From NCBI RefSeq assembly GCF_036391795.1, contig NZ_DASVZH010000230.1, positions 1 to 48,828 on the forward strand: a stretch of DNA of 48,828 bases, written 5' to 3'. How positions within the stretch are numbered: the stretch's first letter is position 1; the number at the start of each line of letters is the position of its first letter. Made by a program: the position numbers and the translations under genes. Source of the DNA: Oryzihumus sp036391795. GTDB lineage: Bacteria; Actinomycetota; Actinomycetes; Actinomycetales; Dermatophilaceae. Below the pieces are notes generated by a model, which was not told where the DNA came from, made no database searches, and worked only from the letters and a program-made list of their open reading frames with translations. Shown here piece by piece: positions 16,901 through 27,619 of the stretch.

Positions 16901-17703
16901 GACGTGCTCTCCTGCGGGGTACGACGGGCGGCTCGCTCCGAGACGGCGTTGGTGGTGGCGCCGGTGATGGCGGCGATGATCTCCTGCGAGCTGGTCTGGC
17001 TGACCTGGTAGATGCCGTTGTTGCGGCCCAGCCGCAGCACCACGACCCGGTCCGCCACCGCCATGACGTCGGCCATGTTGTGGCTGATGAGGATGACGCC
17101 CAGGCCCCGCTCGCGCAGCCGCTCGACGAGGTTGAGCACCTCCGCGGTCTGCGCGACACCCAGTGCCGCCGTCGGCTCGTCCAGCATCACGACCTTCGGC
17201 TCGCCGAGCAGTGAGCGGGCGATGGCGACCGTCTGGCGCTGGCCGCCGGACAGGCTCGCCACCGGGATGCGGACCGAGGGGATCTTGGCCGAGAGCTGGC
17301 GCAGCAGCTGCCAGGACTGCCGCTCCATCTCGACCTCGTCCAGCTGCCGGCGGTGCTTGAGCTCGCGACCGAGGAAGAGGTTGCCGACGACGTCGAGGTT
17401 GTCGCACAGGGCCAGGTCCTGGAAGACCGTGGCGATGCCGAGGTGCTGGGCCTCGGCGGGGCTGCCGATGTTGACCGGTTTGCCGTCGAAGCTCATGTGG
17501 CCCTCGTCGGGGCTGTAGACCCCGGCGATGGTCTTGACCAGCGTTGACTTGCCGGCGCCGTTGTCGCCAACCAACGCCACCACCTCACCGGCACGCACGT
17601 CCAGCTCGATGTCCTTCAGCGCCTGCACGGCGCCGAACCTCTTGGATACGCCTGTCATGGACAGGACCGTGTCGGTCGCTGCCGGTGAGGTGGTGGTCGT
17701 CAT
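16897..17703 (-). CDS. CUT2 sugar ABC transporter ATPase, single-domain
   Basis: A 268-residue ABC ATPase: Walker A GDNGAGKST, Q-loop TVFQDLALCDNLDVVGNLFLG, signature LSGGQRQTVAI, Walker B VVMLDEPTAALGV, switch His in LISHNM. CUT2 ATPases such as XylG and RbsA normally carry two fused ABC domains (about 500 residues); this one has a single domain, as in the FrcA fructose type, so two copies must dimerise. ATG at 17703 with AAGGAA upstream; 10 nt separate it from the binding-protein gene and it overlaps the permease start. Confidence 0.93.
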   Translation of the reverse strand: MTTTTSPAATDTVLSMTGVSKRFGAVQALKDIELDVRAGEVVALVGDNGAGKSTLVKTIAGVYSPDEGHMSFDGKPVNIGSPAEAQHLGIATVFQDLALCDNLDVVGNLFLGRELKHRRQLDEVEMERQSWQLLRQLSAKIPSVRIPVASLSGGQRQTVAIARSLLGEPKVVMLDEPTAALGVAQTAEVLNLVERLRERGLGVILISHNMADVMAVADRVVVLRLGRNNGIYQVSQTSSQEIIAAITGATTNAVSERAARRTPQESTS

Positions 17704-17713
17704 GGTTCCTTCC

Positions 17714-18799
17714 TCAGCTCAGGCCCGCAGCGGCGCAGGCCTTGGCGAAGTCGCCCGTGCAGATGGCGCTGACCTGGTAGACGCCGTCCTTGACAACGGT
17801 GTCCTTGATGTTGGCCTTGGTCACGGCCACCGGGGTGAGCAGCGTCGACGGGATGTTCTGGTAGGTGGTCTGCGACTGCGGCTTCTGGCCGTTGGCCAGC
17901 GCCACCGCCGCGTTGGCGGCGTCCGTGGCCTCGGGCTTGATCGCCTTGTAGACGGTCATGGCCTGGTCACCGGCGAGGATGCGCTGGATGGCGGCGAGCT
18001 CGGCGTCCTGGCCGGTCACCGGCGGCAGCGGGTTGACGCCGCCACCCTTGAGGGCGGCGATGGCGCCACCGGCGGTGCCGTCGTTGGCGGCGTAGACGCC
18101 GACCAGGCCGGACTTGACCGCGGTCAGCTGGCTCTCCATCCACGCCTGGGCCTTGTCCGGGCTCCAGTCGGGGGTGTCGTACTCGGCGGCGATCTTGTAG
18201 CCGCTGGAGTCGAGGACGCTGTGCGCGCCCTTCTTGAACTGGCCGGCGTTGTTGTCGGTCGGCGCGCCGTTGATCATCACGATGTTGCCGGAGGTCTTGC
18301 CGGCCTTCTTCATGAGGTCGACGAGGGTCTGGCCCTGGAGCTGGCCGACCTTCTCGTTGTCGAAGGAGACGTAGTAGTCGATCGGAGCGCCGGAGATGAA
18401 GCGGTCGTAGGCGATGACCGGGACCTTGGAGCTCTTGGCGCTGTTGGCGATCGAGGCCGCCGCCTTGCTGTCGACCGGGTCGAGGACGAGGACGTTGGCG
18501 CCCTGCGTCAGGGCGGACTCGGCCTGCTGCTGCTGCTTGGCCGCGTCCTGGTCGGCGTTGGAGTAGATGATGGTGCAGGTGGGGCACTTGGCCTTGACGG
18601 CCGCCTCGAACAGCGGGCGGTCGAGCTGCTCATAGCGGGCCGTCTTGGACTCCGGCAGCAGCAGCGCGATCTTCTTGGCGCCGCCGGAGCTGGAGCCACC
18701 GGAGCTGGAGCTGCTGCCGCTGCTGCAGGCCGCGACGGACGACAGGGCCAGCCCGGCCGCGAGGCCGACGCCGGCGAGCCGGGCGATCGATGAAGTCAT
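17714..18799 (-). CDS. Sugar-binding lipoprotein of the CUT2 ABC transporter (XylF/ChvE-like)
   Basis: A 361-residue exported lipoprotein: signal MTSSIARLAG, hydrophobic core and lipobox SVAAC (Cys25), then a Ser/Gly-rich tether and a periplasmic-binding fold beginning KKIALLLPESKTARYEQLDRPLFEAA. NADQDAAKQQQQAESALTQGANVLVLDPVD and VPVIAYDRFISGAPIDYYVSFDNEKVG are very like XylF and other aldose-binding proteins. Two Cys in KCPTCT may pair. The ATG at 18799 follows GAGGAG. First gene of the transporter operon, under the ROK regulator encoded just upstream. Xylose or a related aldose is the best guess for the ligand. Confidence 0.9.
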   Translation of the reverse strand: MTSSIARLAGVGLAAGLALSSVAACSSGSSSSSGGSSSGGAKKIALLLPESKTARYEQLDRPLFEAAVKAKCPTCTIIYSNADQDAAKQQQQAESALTQGANVLVLDPVDSKAAASIANSAKSSKVPVIAYDRFISGAPIDYYVSFDNEKVGQLQGQTLVDLMKKAGKTSGNIVMINGAPTDNNAGQFKKGAHSVLDSSGYKIAAEYDTPDWSPDKAQAWMESQLTAVKSGLVGVYAANDGTAGGAIAALKGGGVNPLPPVTGQDAELAAIQRILAGDQAMTVYKAIKPEATDAANAAVALANGQKPQSQTTYQNIPSTLLTPVAVTKANIKDTVVKDGVYQVSAICTGDFAKACAAAGLS

Positions 18800-18847
18800 G
18801 GGGTCTCCTCGGACGTGGGTGCCCGCCACGGTGTCGGGCTGAGGCTG

Positions 18848-18876
18848 ATTCAAGACCCCGGCGCGGTTGGCGTCAA
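18848..18876 (-). promoter_or_regulatory. Promoter of the sugar ABC operon
   Basis: On the minus strand TTGACG (18876-18871) is followed after exactly 17 nt by TTGAAT (18853-18848), a fair sigma-70-type -35/-10 pair, about 50 nt upstream of the binding-protein start. Confidence 0.5.
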
Positions 18877-18889
18877 GGCTTGAATTCAA
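18873..18889. promoter_or_regulatory. Candidate ROK operator
   Basis: Two overlapping palindromes, TCAAGGCTTGA (18873-18883, odd centre) and TTGAATTCAA (18880-18889, perfect), overlap and flank the -35 box of the sugar ABC operon. An AT-rich palindrome in this GC-rich DNA, between a ROK repressor gene and its likely target, is a good operator candidate. Confidence 0.45.
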
Positions 18890-18915
18890 TATGCCCGAAA
18901 CGTGACCGAAACTTC

Positions 18916-20094
18916 TCAGCCGGCAACACGCCGGGCGTCACTGTGGAGCTGTGCGGCAACAGCCAGGGCTCCCACCAGCTCGGCCTCCTCCCCGAGCTGC
19001 GCCCCGACAACCTCCACGCTAGCCGCGGCGGACGGGATTGCACAGCGGTCGATGGCTTCCCGCAACGGAGAGAGCAGCACCTCGCCGACCCGGGCGAGCT
19101 GACCGCCGACGACGATGACCTCGGGGTTGAGCAGGTTGACCAGGCCGGCGGCCGCCACCCCGATGTGCCGGCCGGCATCGGCGACCACGCGGCGGCACCC
19201 GGGGTCGCCGGTCTCGGTGCGGTTGAGCACGTCGCGCAGCGTCAGCTCGCCGTGCGAGACGGCCAGCGCGTCCAGCAGCGCGCGCGACCCGACGAAGGTG
19301 TCGAGGCACCCCCGGTTGCCGCACCGGCAGACCGGGCCGTTCTCGTCGATGGTGACGTGGCCGATCTCCCCCGCGGTCCCCGCGCTGCCCCGGAAGACCT
19401 CGCCGTTGATGATGAGCCCGGCGCCGATGCCGTACGACGCCTTGATGTAGCAGGCGTTCTGCCGCCCGCGCAGGGCGCCCGAGCGCAGTTCCCCCAGCGC
19501 CGCCAGGTTGGCCGTGTTGTCCAGGTGGACCGGCACGCGCAGCCGCCCCGACATCTCCTGCGCCACCGGCACGCCCCGCCAGCCCGGCAGCATCGCCTCG
19601 GAGCCGACCTCGCCGCTGACCGTGTCGACCGGGGCCGGCAGGCCGAACCCGGCCGCGGTCAGCCCGTCCATGCGTCCGCCGACGCGGTCGACGAGGTCAC
19701 CGACCAGGCGCGCAGCCCGCTCCATCCCCTCGTCGGCGTGGTGGTCGGCAGGCAGGGGCATCCGCTGGCGGCCCAGGATGTGCCCGGTCGTGTCGCTCAC
19801 GGCCACCCGGATGTCGCGGTCGCCGAAGGCCACCCCAGCCAGCAGCCCCTCCCCTGCAGCAAGCGAGACCAGGACGGCGCGCCGGCCGCTGCGGACGCTG
19901 GGGGCCAGCGACACCACCGACGCCGCGGCGAGCTCGCGCACGAGGTTGGACACCGTGGCCGGCGACAGCCCCGTGACGCCCGCGAGCTCGACCTGGGTCA
20001 GGGCACCGTGCTGCTCCACCGCCTCCACCACGCGGGCCTTGTTGGCTTCACGCAGTGAAGTCTGGCTACCCGGGGCGCCCTGAGTTGACTTCAC
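18916..20094 (-). CDS. ROK-family transcriptional repressor
   Basis: A 392-residue NagC/XylR-type ROK protein. The N-terminal winged helix spans about 15-65 (NKARVVEAVEQHGALTQVELAGVTGLSPATVSNLVREL). The sugar-kinase-like domain has LDNTANLAALGELRSGA, ASYGIGAGLIINGEVFRGSAGTAGEIGHV and the zinc motif GPVCRCGNRGCLDT. I choose the GTG at 20094, giving MKSTQGAPGSQTSLREANKA; the longer frame adds a sequence without family resemblance. It lies upstream of and in the same direction as the sugar ABC genes, so sugar-relieved repression of that operon is likely. A CGTCAAGATA box overlaps the start region. Confidence 0.88.
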   Translation of the reverse strand: MKSTQGAPGSQTSLREANKARVVEAVEQHGALTQVELAGVTGLSPATVSNLVRELAAASVVSLAPSVRSGRRAVLVSLAAGEGLLAGVAFGDRDIRVAVSDTTGHILGRQRMPLPADHHADEGMERAARLVGDLVDRVGGRMDGLTAAGFGLPAPVDTVSGEVGSEAMLPGWRGVPVAQEMSGRLRVPVHLDNTANLAALGELRSGALRGRQNACYIKASYGIGAGLIINGEVFRGSAGTAGEIGHVTIDENGPVCRCGNRGCLDTFVGSRALLDALAVSHGELTLRDVLNRTETGDPGCRRVVADAGRHIGVAAAGLVNLLNPEVIVVGGQLARVGEVLLSPLREAIDRCAIPSAAASVEVVGAQLGEEAELVGALAVAAQLHSDARRVAG

Positions 20095-20265
20095 GGCGTC
20101 AAGATAACCGCAGGCCCCGCCCGGAGGACAGCCACTGCCGGGATTGGTATGCCGTACGGCCGCCTCCCGGGCGCGCGGCACCAGCCGCACCCACCCCGCG
20201 TACCGTTGCCCGACAGCGGCCGCGCCCACCCGGCATACCGCCGCGCGGACCGGTGCGCACATGCG

Positions 20266-20301
20266 GACGGGCCCGGCCACCCGAAGGTGACCGGGCCCGT
20301 C
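20266..20301 (-). terminator. Aconitase terminator
   Basis: A 16-bp stem with one mismatch (20266-20281 against 20286-20301, core GACGGGCCCGG/CCGGGCCCGTC) and the tetraloop CGAA, starting 15 nt after the acnA stop. It blocks read-through towards the ROK gene. The rest of this 221-nt gap holds two copies of GTATGCCG (20147 on plus, 20231-20238 on minus). Confidence 0.75.
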
Positions 20302-20315
20302 GCGGGGCGGTGACG

Positions 20316-23099
<2,784 letters not shown>

Positions 23100-23119
23100 G
23101 GCCGGCTCCTTCCACCATT

Positions 23120-23137
23120 TATCTTGACGTCAAGATA
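23120..23137. promoter_or_regulatory. 18-bp palindromic operator of acnA
   Basis: TATCTTGACGTCAAGATA is a perfect palindrome 21 nt upstream of the acnA start codon. On the minus strand its first six bases, TATCTT, fit a -10 element, so the palindrome would cover the -10 and the transcription start: a repressor position. Which regulator binds is unknown. Confidence 0.65.
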
Positions 23138-23153
23138 TCTAACCACACGTCGG

Positions 23154-23615
23154 TCAGGCCGGGACAGCGGGGTCGACCCCGGGACCCGACCGATCCTGCT
23201 CCAGCGCCGTGCGCAGGCCAAGGGGGATCGACGCCTTGGCCCGGTCCGCGACGGCCACGCACACGTAGGTGATGGACACGTGCGCGCAGGACTGCCCGGC
23301 CCGCTCCCCCGGGCCGGTCCGCTCGATGTCGTAGCCCAGCCGGAACGAGGTCGAGCCGATGTGCTCCACCCGGACGCGCACCTGGGCCGACTCGAACGCC
23401 TGCAGGCTGTCCACCCAGTCCAGCTCGGCCCGGCGCAGCACGGCGTCGTGACCGGACGCCCGCAGCGTGCGGTAGCCGTGGCCGAGGTGCTCCAGGTAGG
23501 CGCTCATGGCCTCGTCGCACCACCCGAGGTACCACATGTTGAAGACCACGCCGAGGGAGTCGACCTCGAAGAAGCGCACGTCGACCGGGTAGCGGAAACC
23601 GTTGTCAACGCTCAC
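23154..23615 (-). CDS. Acyl-CoA thioesterase (hot-dog fold)
   Basis: A 153-residue protein of the 4-hydroxybenzoyl-CoA thioesterase/YbgC type, hydrolysing acyl-CoA esters in the cytoplasm. The family mark is DVRFFEVDSLGVVFNMWYLGWCDEAMSAYL, with the catalytic Asp in the EVDSLGVV segment; RRAELDWVDSLQAFESAQVRVRVEHIGSTSFRL covers the hot-dog strands. The GTG at 23615 overlaps the stop of the RNA methyltransferase gene in a GTGA, so these genes form an operon. Substrate chain length cannot be read. Confidence 0.85.
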   Translation of the reverse strand: MSVDNGFRYPVDVRFFEVDSLGVVFNMWYLGWCDEAMSAYLEHLGHGYRTLRASGHDAVLRRAELDWVDSLQAFESAQVRVRVEHIGSTSFRLGYDIERTGPGERAGQSCAHVSITYVCVAVADRAKASIPLGLRTALEQDRSGPGVDPAVPA

Positions 23616-24856
23616 TGTCCGGCCTCCGCCGGGAGCGGCTCGAGGATGGCGATGCACTCCATGTGGTGGGTCATCGGGAAGGCGTCGAACGCCCGCAGCG
23701 ACCGTATGCCGTAGCCCGCCTCGCGCGCGTAGGCCACGTCGCGGGCGAGGGCGGCCGGGTCGCACGCGACATAGGCGACCAGCCGCGGCCGCAGCGCGGC
23801 CACCTCGCGCACGACGTCACGACCGGCGCCCGTGCGCGGCGGGTCGAGGACCACCAGGTCGGCGCCCACGTGCTGCTGGAGCAGCGGCCGCAGGGCCCGG
23901 TCGACCCGGCTGCGCCGGACCTCGACCTGCGGCCGGGAGTGCACGTTGCGGCGGGCATCCCGCACGGCGCGCTCGTCGGCCTCGACGGCCAGCACCGCGC
24001 CGCCCTCCCCCACCGCGTCGGCGAGGGCGACCGCGAACAGGCCCACCCCCGCATACAGGTCGACCGCCCGCTCCCCCGGCTGGGGGGCGAGCTCGGCGAG
24101 GACGTGCTCGACGAAGGTGGAGGCGGCGCCGGGGTGCACCTGCCAGAAGCCGCGGGCGCCGACCCGGAACTCCTCCGACCAGCCGCCCACCTCGACCTGC
24201 TCGCGCACATGGGGTGCGGCCTTCTCCCCGGCCGGCAGGAGCACGGTCACGACACCGGGACCGGCGCTGGGGGCGATCACGTCGACGGCGGTCGACCCGC
24301 GCCAGGTCCGGCCCAGGACCCCGCTGCCGACGACCTCCTCGGTGGCGATGAGGCAGTCGTCGACCGGGACGACGTCGTGCGAGCGGTGCTTGCGCAGGCC
24401 GGGACGGCCGTCCGCGTCGATCGCGAACTCCACCCGGGTGCGCCAGCGCAGGCCGTCGGTGTCGCCGGGGACCGGCTCCACCGGGACGTCGACCGTGAGG
24501 CCGGCCAGGCGCGAGAACTGCTCGGCCACGACCGCCGCCTTGAGCTCACGGCTGTAGGCCAGGTCCGCGTGCTGGAAGTCGCAGCCGCCGCACAGCCCCG
24601 GCCCGGCGAACCGGCAGGGCGGGGTGACCCGGTGCGGTGAGGACGCCAGGACCTCGACGGCGTCCCCCCGCAGGAAGCGGTCGCCCTCCTTGCCCTCGGT
24701 GACCTCGACCCGGACCTTCTCCCCCGGCAGGGCATGGCGGACGAACACCACGCGCCCGTCGTGACGCGCCACGCAGTGCCCGCCGTGGGCCACCGGGCCG
24801 ACGTCGACGACGAACTGCGCCCCGACCAGGGAGCCGCCCTGCGTGCGTTCGGTCAC
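23612..24856 (-). CDS. TrmA/RlmD-family RNA uracil-C5 methyltransferase
   Basis: A 414-residue SAM-dependent methyltransferase: a TRAM-like N-terminal domain (about 10-70), iron-sulfur Cys81, Cys89 and Cys92 (CRFAGPGLCGGC), then a Rossmann methyltransferase with AVDLYAGVGLFAVALAD, LDPPRTGAG and the nucleophile Cys365 in VACDPAALARD (usual YVSCNPATLARD). RNA uracil C5 methylation is the family reaction; rRNA or tRNA target is undecided. The GTG at 24856 makes a GTGA overlap with the permease stop. A methyltransferase next to the same permease type also occurs in M. tuberculosis (Rv2689c/Rv2690c, from memory). Confidence 0.9.
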   Translation of the reverse strand: MTERTQGGSLVGAQFVVDVGPVAHGGHCVARHDGRVVFVRHALPGEKVRVEVTEGKEGDRFLRGDAVEVLASSPHRVTPPCRFAGPGLCGGCDFQHADLAYSRELKAAVVAEQFSRLAGLTVDVPVEPVPGDTDGLRWRTRVEFAIDADGRPGLRKHRSHDVVPVDDCLIATEEVVGSGVLGRTWRGSTAVDVIAPSAGPGVVTVLLPAGEKAAPHVREQVEVGGWSEEFRVGARGFWQVHPGAASTFVEHVLAELAPQPGERAVDLYAGVGLFAVALADAVGEGGAVLAVEADERAVRDARRNVHSRPQVEVRRSRVDRALRPLLQQHVGADLVVLDPPRTGAGRDVVREVAALRPRLVAYVACDPAALARDVAYAREAGYGIRSLRAFDAFPMTHHMECIAILEPLPAEAGQ

Positions 24857-26859
24857 GGGCCCCGCCGGATCGAGCCGGCGCGCGGCCGGTCGAGACGCTC
24901 CTCGACGCCCTCGGAGGAGCGCAGCTGCCACGGGACGCTGGCGACCATGACGCCGGGGGTGAACAGCAGGCGGCCCTTGAGGCGCAGGGCGCTCTGGTTG
25001 TGCAGGAGCTGCTCCCACCAGCGTCCGAGGACGTACTCGGGGATGTAGACCATGACCACGTCGCGCGGGCTGCCGCGGCGGACCGACTTGACGTAGTCGA
25101 CGACCGGGCGGGTGATCTCGCGGTAGGGCGAGTCGAGCACCTTCAGCGGCACCGGGATGTCACGGCGGTCCCACTCCTGCTGCAGCGACCTGGTCTCGTC
25201 CGGCTCGACGTTGACGGTGATCGCCTCCAGCACCGAGGGGCGGGTGGCCCGGGCGTAGGCCAGGGCCCGCAGCGTCGGCTTGTGGATCTTGGAGACCAGC
25301 ACGACCGCGTGCACGCGCGAGGGCAGCAGCTGGGCGTCGGAGTCGGTCTCGGCGACATGGAGCTCCTCGCGGACCCGCCGGTAGTGCCGGGAGATGGCCT
25401 GCATGAGCACGAACAGCACCACCATCGCCGCGATGGCGTAGCCGGCGCCCTTGACGAACTTGGTGGCCAGGACCACGAGCAGCACCGTGCCGGACATGAC
25501 CGCACCGACGGTGTTGATGACGCGGCTGCGCATCATCCGCGAGCGCTCCTTGGCGTCGCGCTCGGTGCGCAGGTGCCGGTTCCAGTGGCGGATCATGCCG
25601 GTCTGGCTCAGCGTGAACGAGACGAAGACGCCGACGATGTAGAGCTGGATGAGCTTGGTGACCTCGGCGTTGTAGATGAAGATCAGGAACGCTGCGGCGC
25701 CGGCGAGGATGAGGATGCCGTTGCTGAACGCGAGGCGGTCGCCGCGAGTGTGCAGCTGGCGCGGCAGGTAGCCGTCCTTGGCCAGGATCGAGGCCAGCAC
25801 CGGGAAGCCGTTGAAGGCGGTGTTGGCGGCCAGCACGAGGATGATGCCGGTGACGATCGAGACGAAGGCGATGCCGACGCTGAAGTTGGAGAACACCGTC
25901 TTGGCGAGCTGGCCGATGATCGTGTCCTGCTGGTACGACGGTCCCACCGGATGGCCGTGCAGCCAGAGCTGGGTGGCGGGGTTCTCGGCGTACTTGATGC
26001 CGGTCATCCGGGTCAGCGTGATGATCGACATGAGCATCGTCACGGCGATCGTGCCCATGAGCAGCAGCGTGGTCGCGGCGTTGGCGCTCTTGGGCTTCTT
26101 GAAGGCGGGGACGCCGTTGGAGATCGCCTCGACGCCGGTCAGCGCGGCACAGCCCGAGGAGAAGGCCCGCAGCAGCAGGAACATCGCCGCGAAGCCCATG
26201 ATCCCCCCGGACCCGGGTTCGGGCACGAGCGTGAACTTCGCGCTCTCGGCATGGGGCAGGTCCCCGATGGCGGCCCGCGCGAACCCGTAGAGGCCCATGC
26301 CGATGATGCCGAACATGAACGCGTAGACCGGGACGGCGAACGCCGACCCCGACTCGCGCACCCCCCGCAGGTTCATGGCGGTGAGCAGGACCACCAGGGC
26401 GATGGCGATCGGCATCTCGTGGCCGCGCAGGAACGGCATCGCGGCCGCGGCGTTCTGCACCCCCGAGGAGATCGACACCGCGACGGTCAGGACGTAGTCG
26501 ACGAGCAGCGCGCTGGCCACGGTCAGCCCGGCGCGGGGGCCGAGGTTGACGGTGGCGACCTCATAGTCGCCACCGCCGGAAGGGTAGGCGTGCACGTTCT
26601 GCCGGTAGGACGCGACGACGACCAGCATGACGAACACGACGCCGAGGCCGATCTGCCAGGAGTGGGTCGTCGCGAAGGCCCCGCCCGCCACCGCCAGGGT
26701 AAGGAAGATCTCGTCCGGGGCGTAGGCCACCGACGACAGGGCGTCACTGGCGAAGACCGGCAGCGCGATCCGCTTCGGCAGCAGGGTCTCGCCGAGCCGG
26801 TCGCTGCGCATGGCACGACCCACGAGGAGGCGTTTGAGGACACGACCGGTGGTGGGCAC
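24853..26859 (-). CDS. APC-superfamily permease, KimA-like potassium transporter
   Basis: A 668-residue membrane protein. About twelve transmembrane helices fill the first 490 residues (PVFASDALSSVAYAPDEIFLTLAVAG near the start; YPSGGGDYEVATVNLGPRAGL; AANTAFNGFPVLASILAKDGYLPRQL), followed by a 170-residue cytoplasmic domain (VHAVVLVSKIHKPTLRALAYARATRP ...). This layout fits APC-type permeases such as KimA, the c-di-AMP-controlled potassium importer of Bacillus. It lies back-to-back with two TrkA/RCK genes, supporting a potassium role; transport of an amino acid is the alternative. GTG start at 26859 with a TAGAGT -10 only 6 nt upstream and no Shine-Dalgarno, so leaderless. Confidence 0.85.
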   Translation of the reverse strand: MPTTGRVLKRLLVGRAMRSDRLGETLLPKRIALPVFASDALSSVAYAPDEIFLTLAVAGGAFATTHSWQIGLGVVFVMLVVVASYRQNVHAYPSGGGDYEVATVNLGPRAGLTVASALLVDYVLTVAVSISSGVQNAAAAMPFLRGHEMPIAIALVVLLTAMNLRGVRESGSAFAVPVYAFMFGIIGMGLYGFARAAIGDLPHAESAKFTLVPEPGSGGIMGFAAMFLLLRAFSSGCAALTGVEAISNGVPAFKKPKSANAATTLLLMGTIAVTMLMSIITLTRMTGIKYAENPATQLWLHGHPVGPSYQQDTIIGQLAKTVFSNFSVGIAFVSIVTGIILVLAANTAFNGFPVLASILAKDGYLPRQLHTRGDRLAFSNGILILAGAAAFLIFIYNAEVTKLIQLYIVGVFVSFTLSQTGMIRHWNRHLRTERDAKERSRMMRSRVINTVGAVMSGTVLLVVLATKFVKGAGYAIAAMVVLFVLMQAISRHYRRVREELHVAETDSDAQLLPSRVHAVVLVSKIHKPTLRALAYARATRPSVLEAITVNVEPDETRSLQQEWDRRDIPVPLKVLDSPYREITRPVVDYVKSVRRGSPRDVVMVYIPEYVLGRWWEQLLHNQSALRLKGRLLFTPGVMVASVPWQLRSSEGVEERLDRPRAGSIRRGP

Positions 26860-26865
26860 GTCGCA

Positions 26866-26871
26866 ACTCTA
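26866..26871 (-). promoter_or_regulatory. Leaderless-type -10 of the permease gene
   Basis: TAGAGT on the minus strand, 6 nt before the GTG at 26859. Together with 26914-26919 it makes a compact 66-nt divergent promoter region for the potassium genes. Confidence 0.5.
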
Positions 26872-26913
26872 GGGCGCTCAGCGGGGCCTGCGCGGCCCGC
26901 ACCCCCTGCGGTG

Positions 26914-26919
26914 TAGCGT
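26914..26919 (+). promoter_or_regulatory. Leaderless-type -10 of the first TrkA gene
   Basis: TAGCGT followed by CGG, 6 nt before the GTG at 26926; no Shine-Dalgarno. Confidence 0.5.
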
Positions 26920-26925
26920 CGGCGC

Positions 26926-27588
26926 GTGCACTTCGTCATCATGGGCTGCGGCCGGGTCGGCTCGACGCTCGCCCTGAGCCTCGAGAGCCAGGGCCACGAC
27001 GTGGCCGTCATCGACCAGAACAGCACGGCGTTCCGCCGGCTGGGCAGCACGTTCGAGGGCAAGCGGGTCACCGGGGTGGGCTTCGACCGCGACACCCTGC
27101 GCGAGGCAGGCATCGATGACGCCTACGCGTTCGCCGCGGTGAGCAACGGTGACAACTCCAACATCCTGGCCGCGCGGGTGGCGCGCGAGACCTTCGGCGT
27201 CGAGCACGTCGTCGCCCGCATCTACGACCCCGGCCGTGCCGAGGTCTACCAGCGGCTCGGCATCCCCACCGTCGCCACGGTGCGCTGGACGGCTGACCAG
27301 ATGCTGCGCCGGCTGCTCCCCCAGGGCTCGGTCCCGGAGCACACCGACCCCAGCGGGCAGATCCTCATCGCCGACGTCCCGGTCCACGCCGGCTGGGTCG
27401 GCCGCAGGATCACCGAGCTCGAGTCGGTCACCGGCGCGCGGGTGGCCTACCTGACCCGTCTCGGCGAAGGCCTCCTCCCGGCCGCCGACACCGTCTACCA
27501 GGACGGCGACATCGTCCACCTGGTCACGACGACCGGCACCCTCACCAGCGTCGAGCAGACGCTCGACCAGCCGCCGCCCGCCCACTGA
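26926..27588 (+). CDS. trkA: TrkA/RCK potassium-regulatory protein (CeoB-like)
   Basis: A 220-residue cytoplasmic NAD(H)/nucleotide-binding regulator of K+ transport. The N-terminal Rossmann fold starts MHFVIMGCGRVG with G7-x-G9-x-x-G12, acidic Asp30 (VIDQN) after strand 2, and YDPGRAEVYQRLG; a TrkA-C domain occupies about 140-210 (LIADVPVHAGWVGRRITELESVTGARV). GTG at 26926 behind a TAGCGT box. The second TrkA gene follows after 31 nt. No TrkH or KtrB channel gene is present in the window, so the partner may be the divergent KimA-like permease or a channel elsewhere. Confidence 0.93.
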   Translation: MHFVIMGCGRVGSTLALSLESQGHDVAVIDQNSTAFRRLGSTFEGKRVTGVGFDRDTLREAGIDDAYAFAAVSNGDNSNILAARVARETFGVEHVVARIYDPGRAEVYQRLGIPTVATVRWTADQMLRRLLPQGSVPEHTDPSGQILIADVPVHAGWVGRRITELESVTGARVAYLTRLGEGLLPAADTVYQDGDIVHLVTTTGTLTSVEQTLDQPPPAH

Positions 27589-27619
27589 GCGCCTGTCCCA
27601 GAAAGGACCCACGCCCACC

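Noticed and set aside
20046..20060. CTTCAC-GCA-GTGAAG repeat as a ROK operator
   Set aside because: It lies inside the ROK coding sequence over conserved residues and is likely a coding coincidence.
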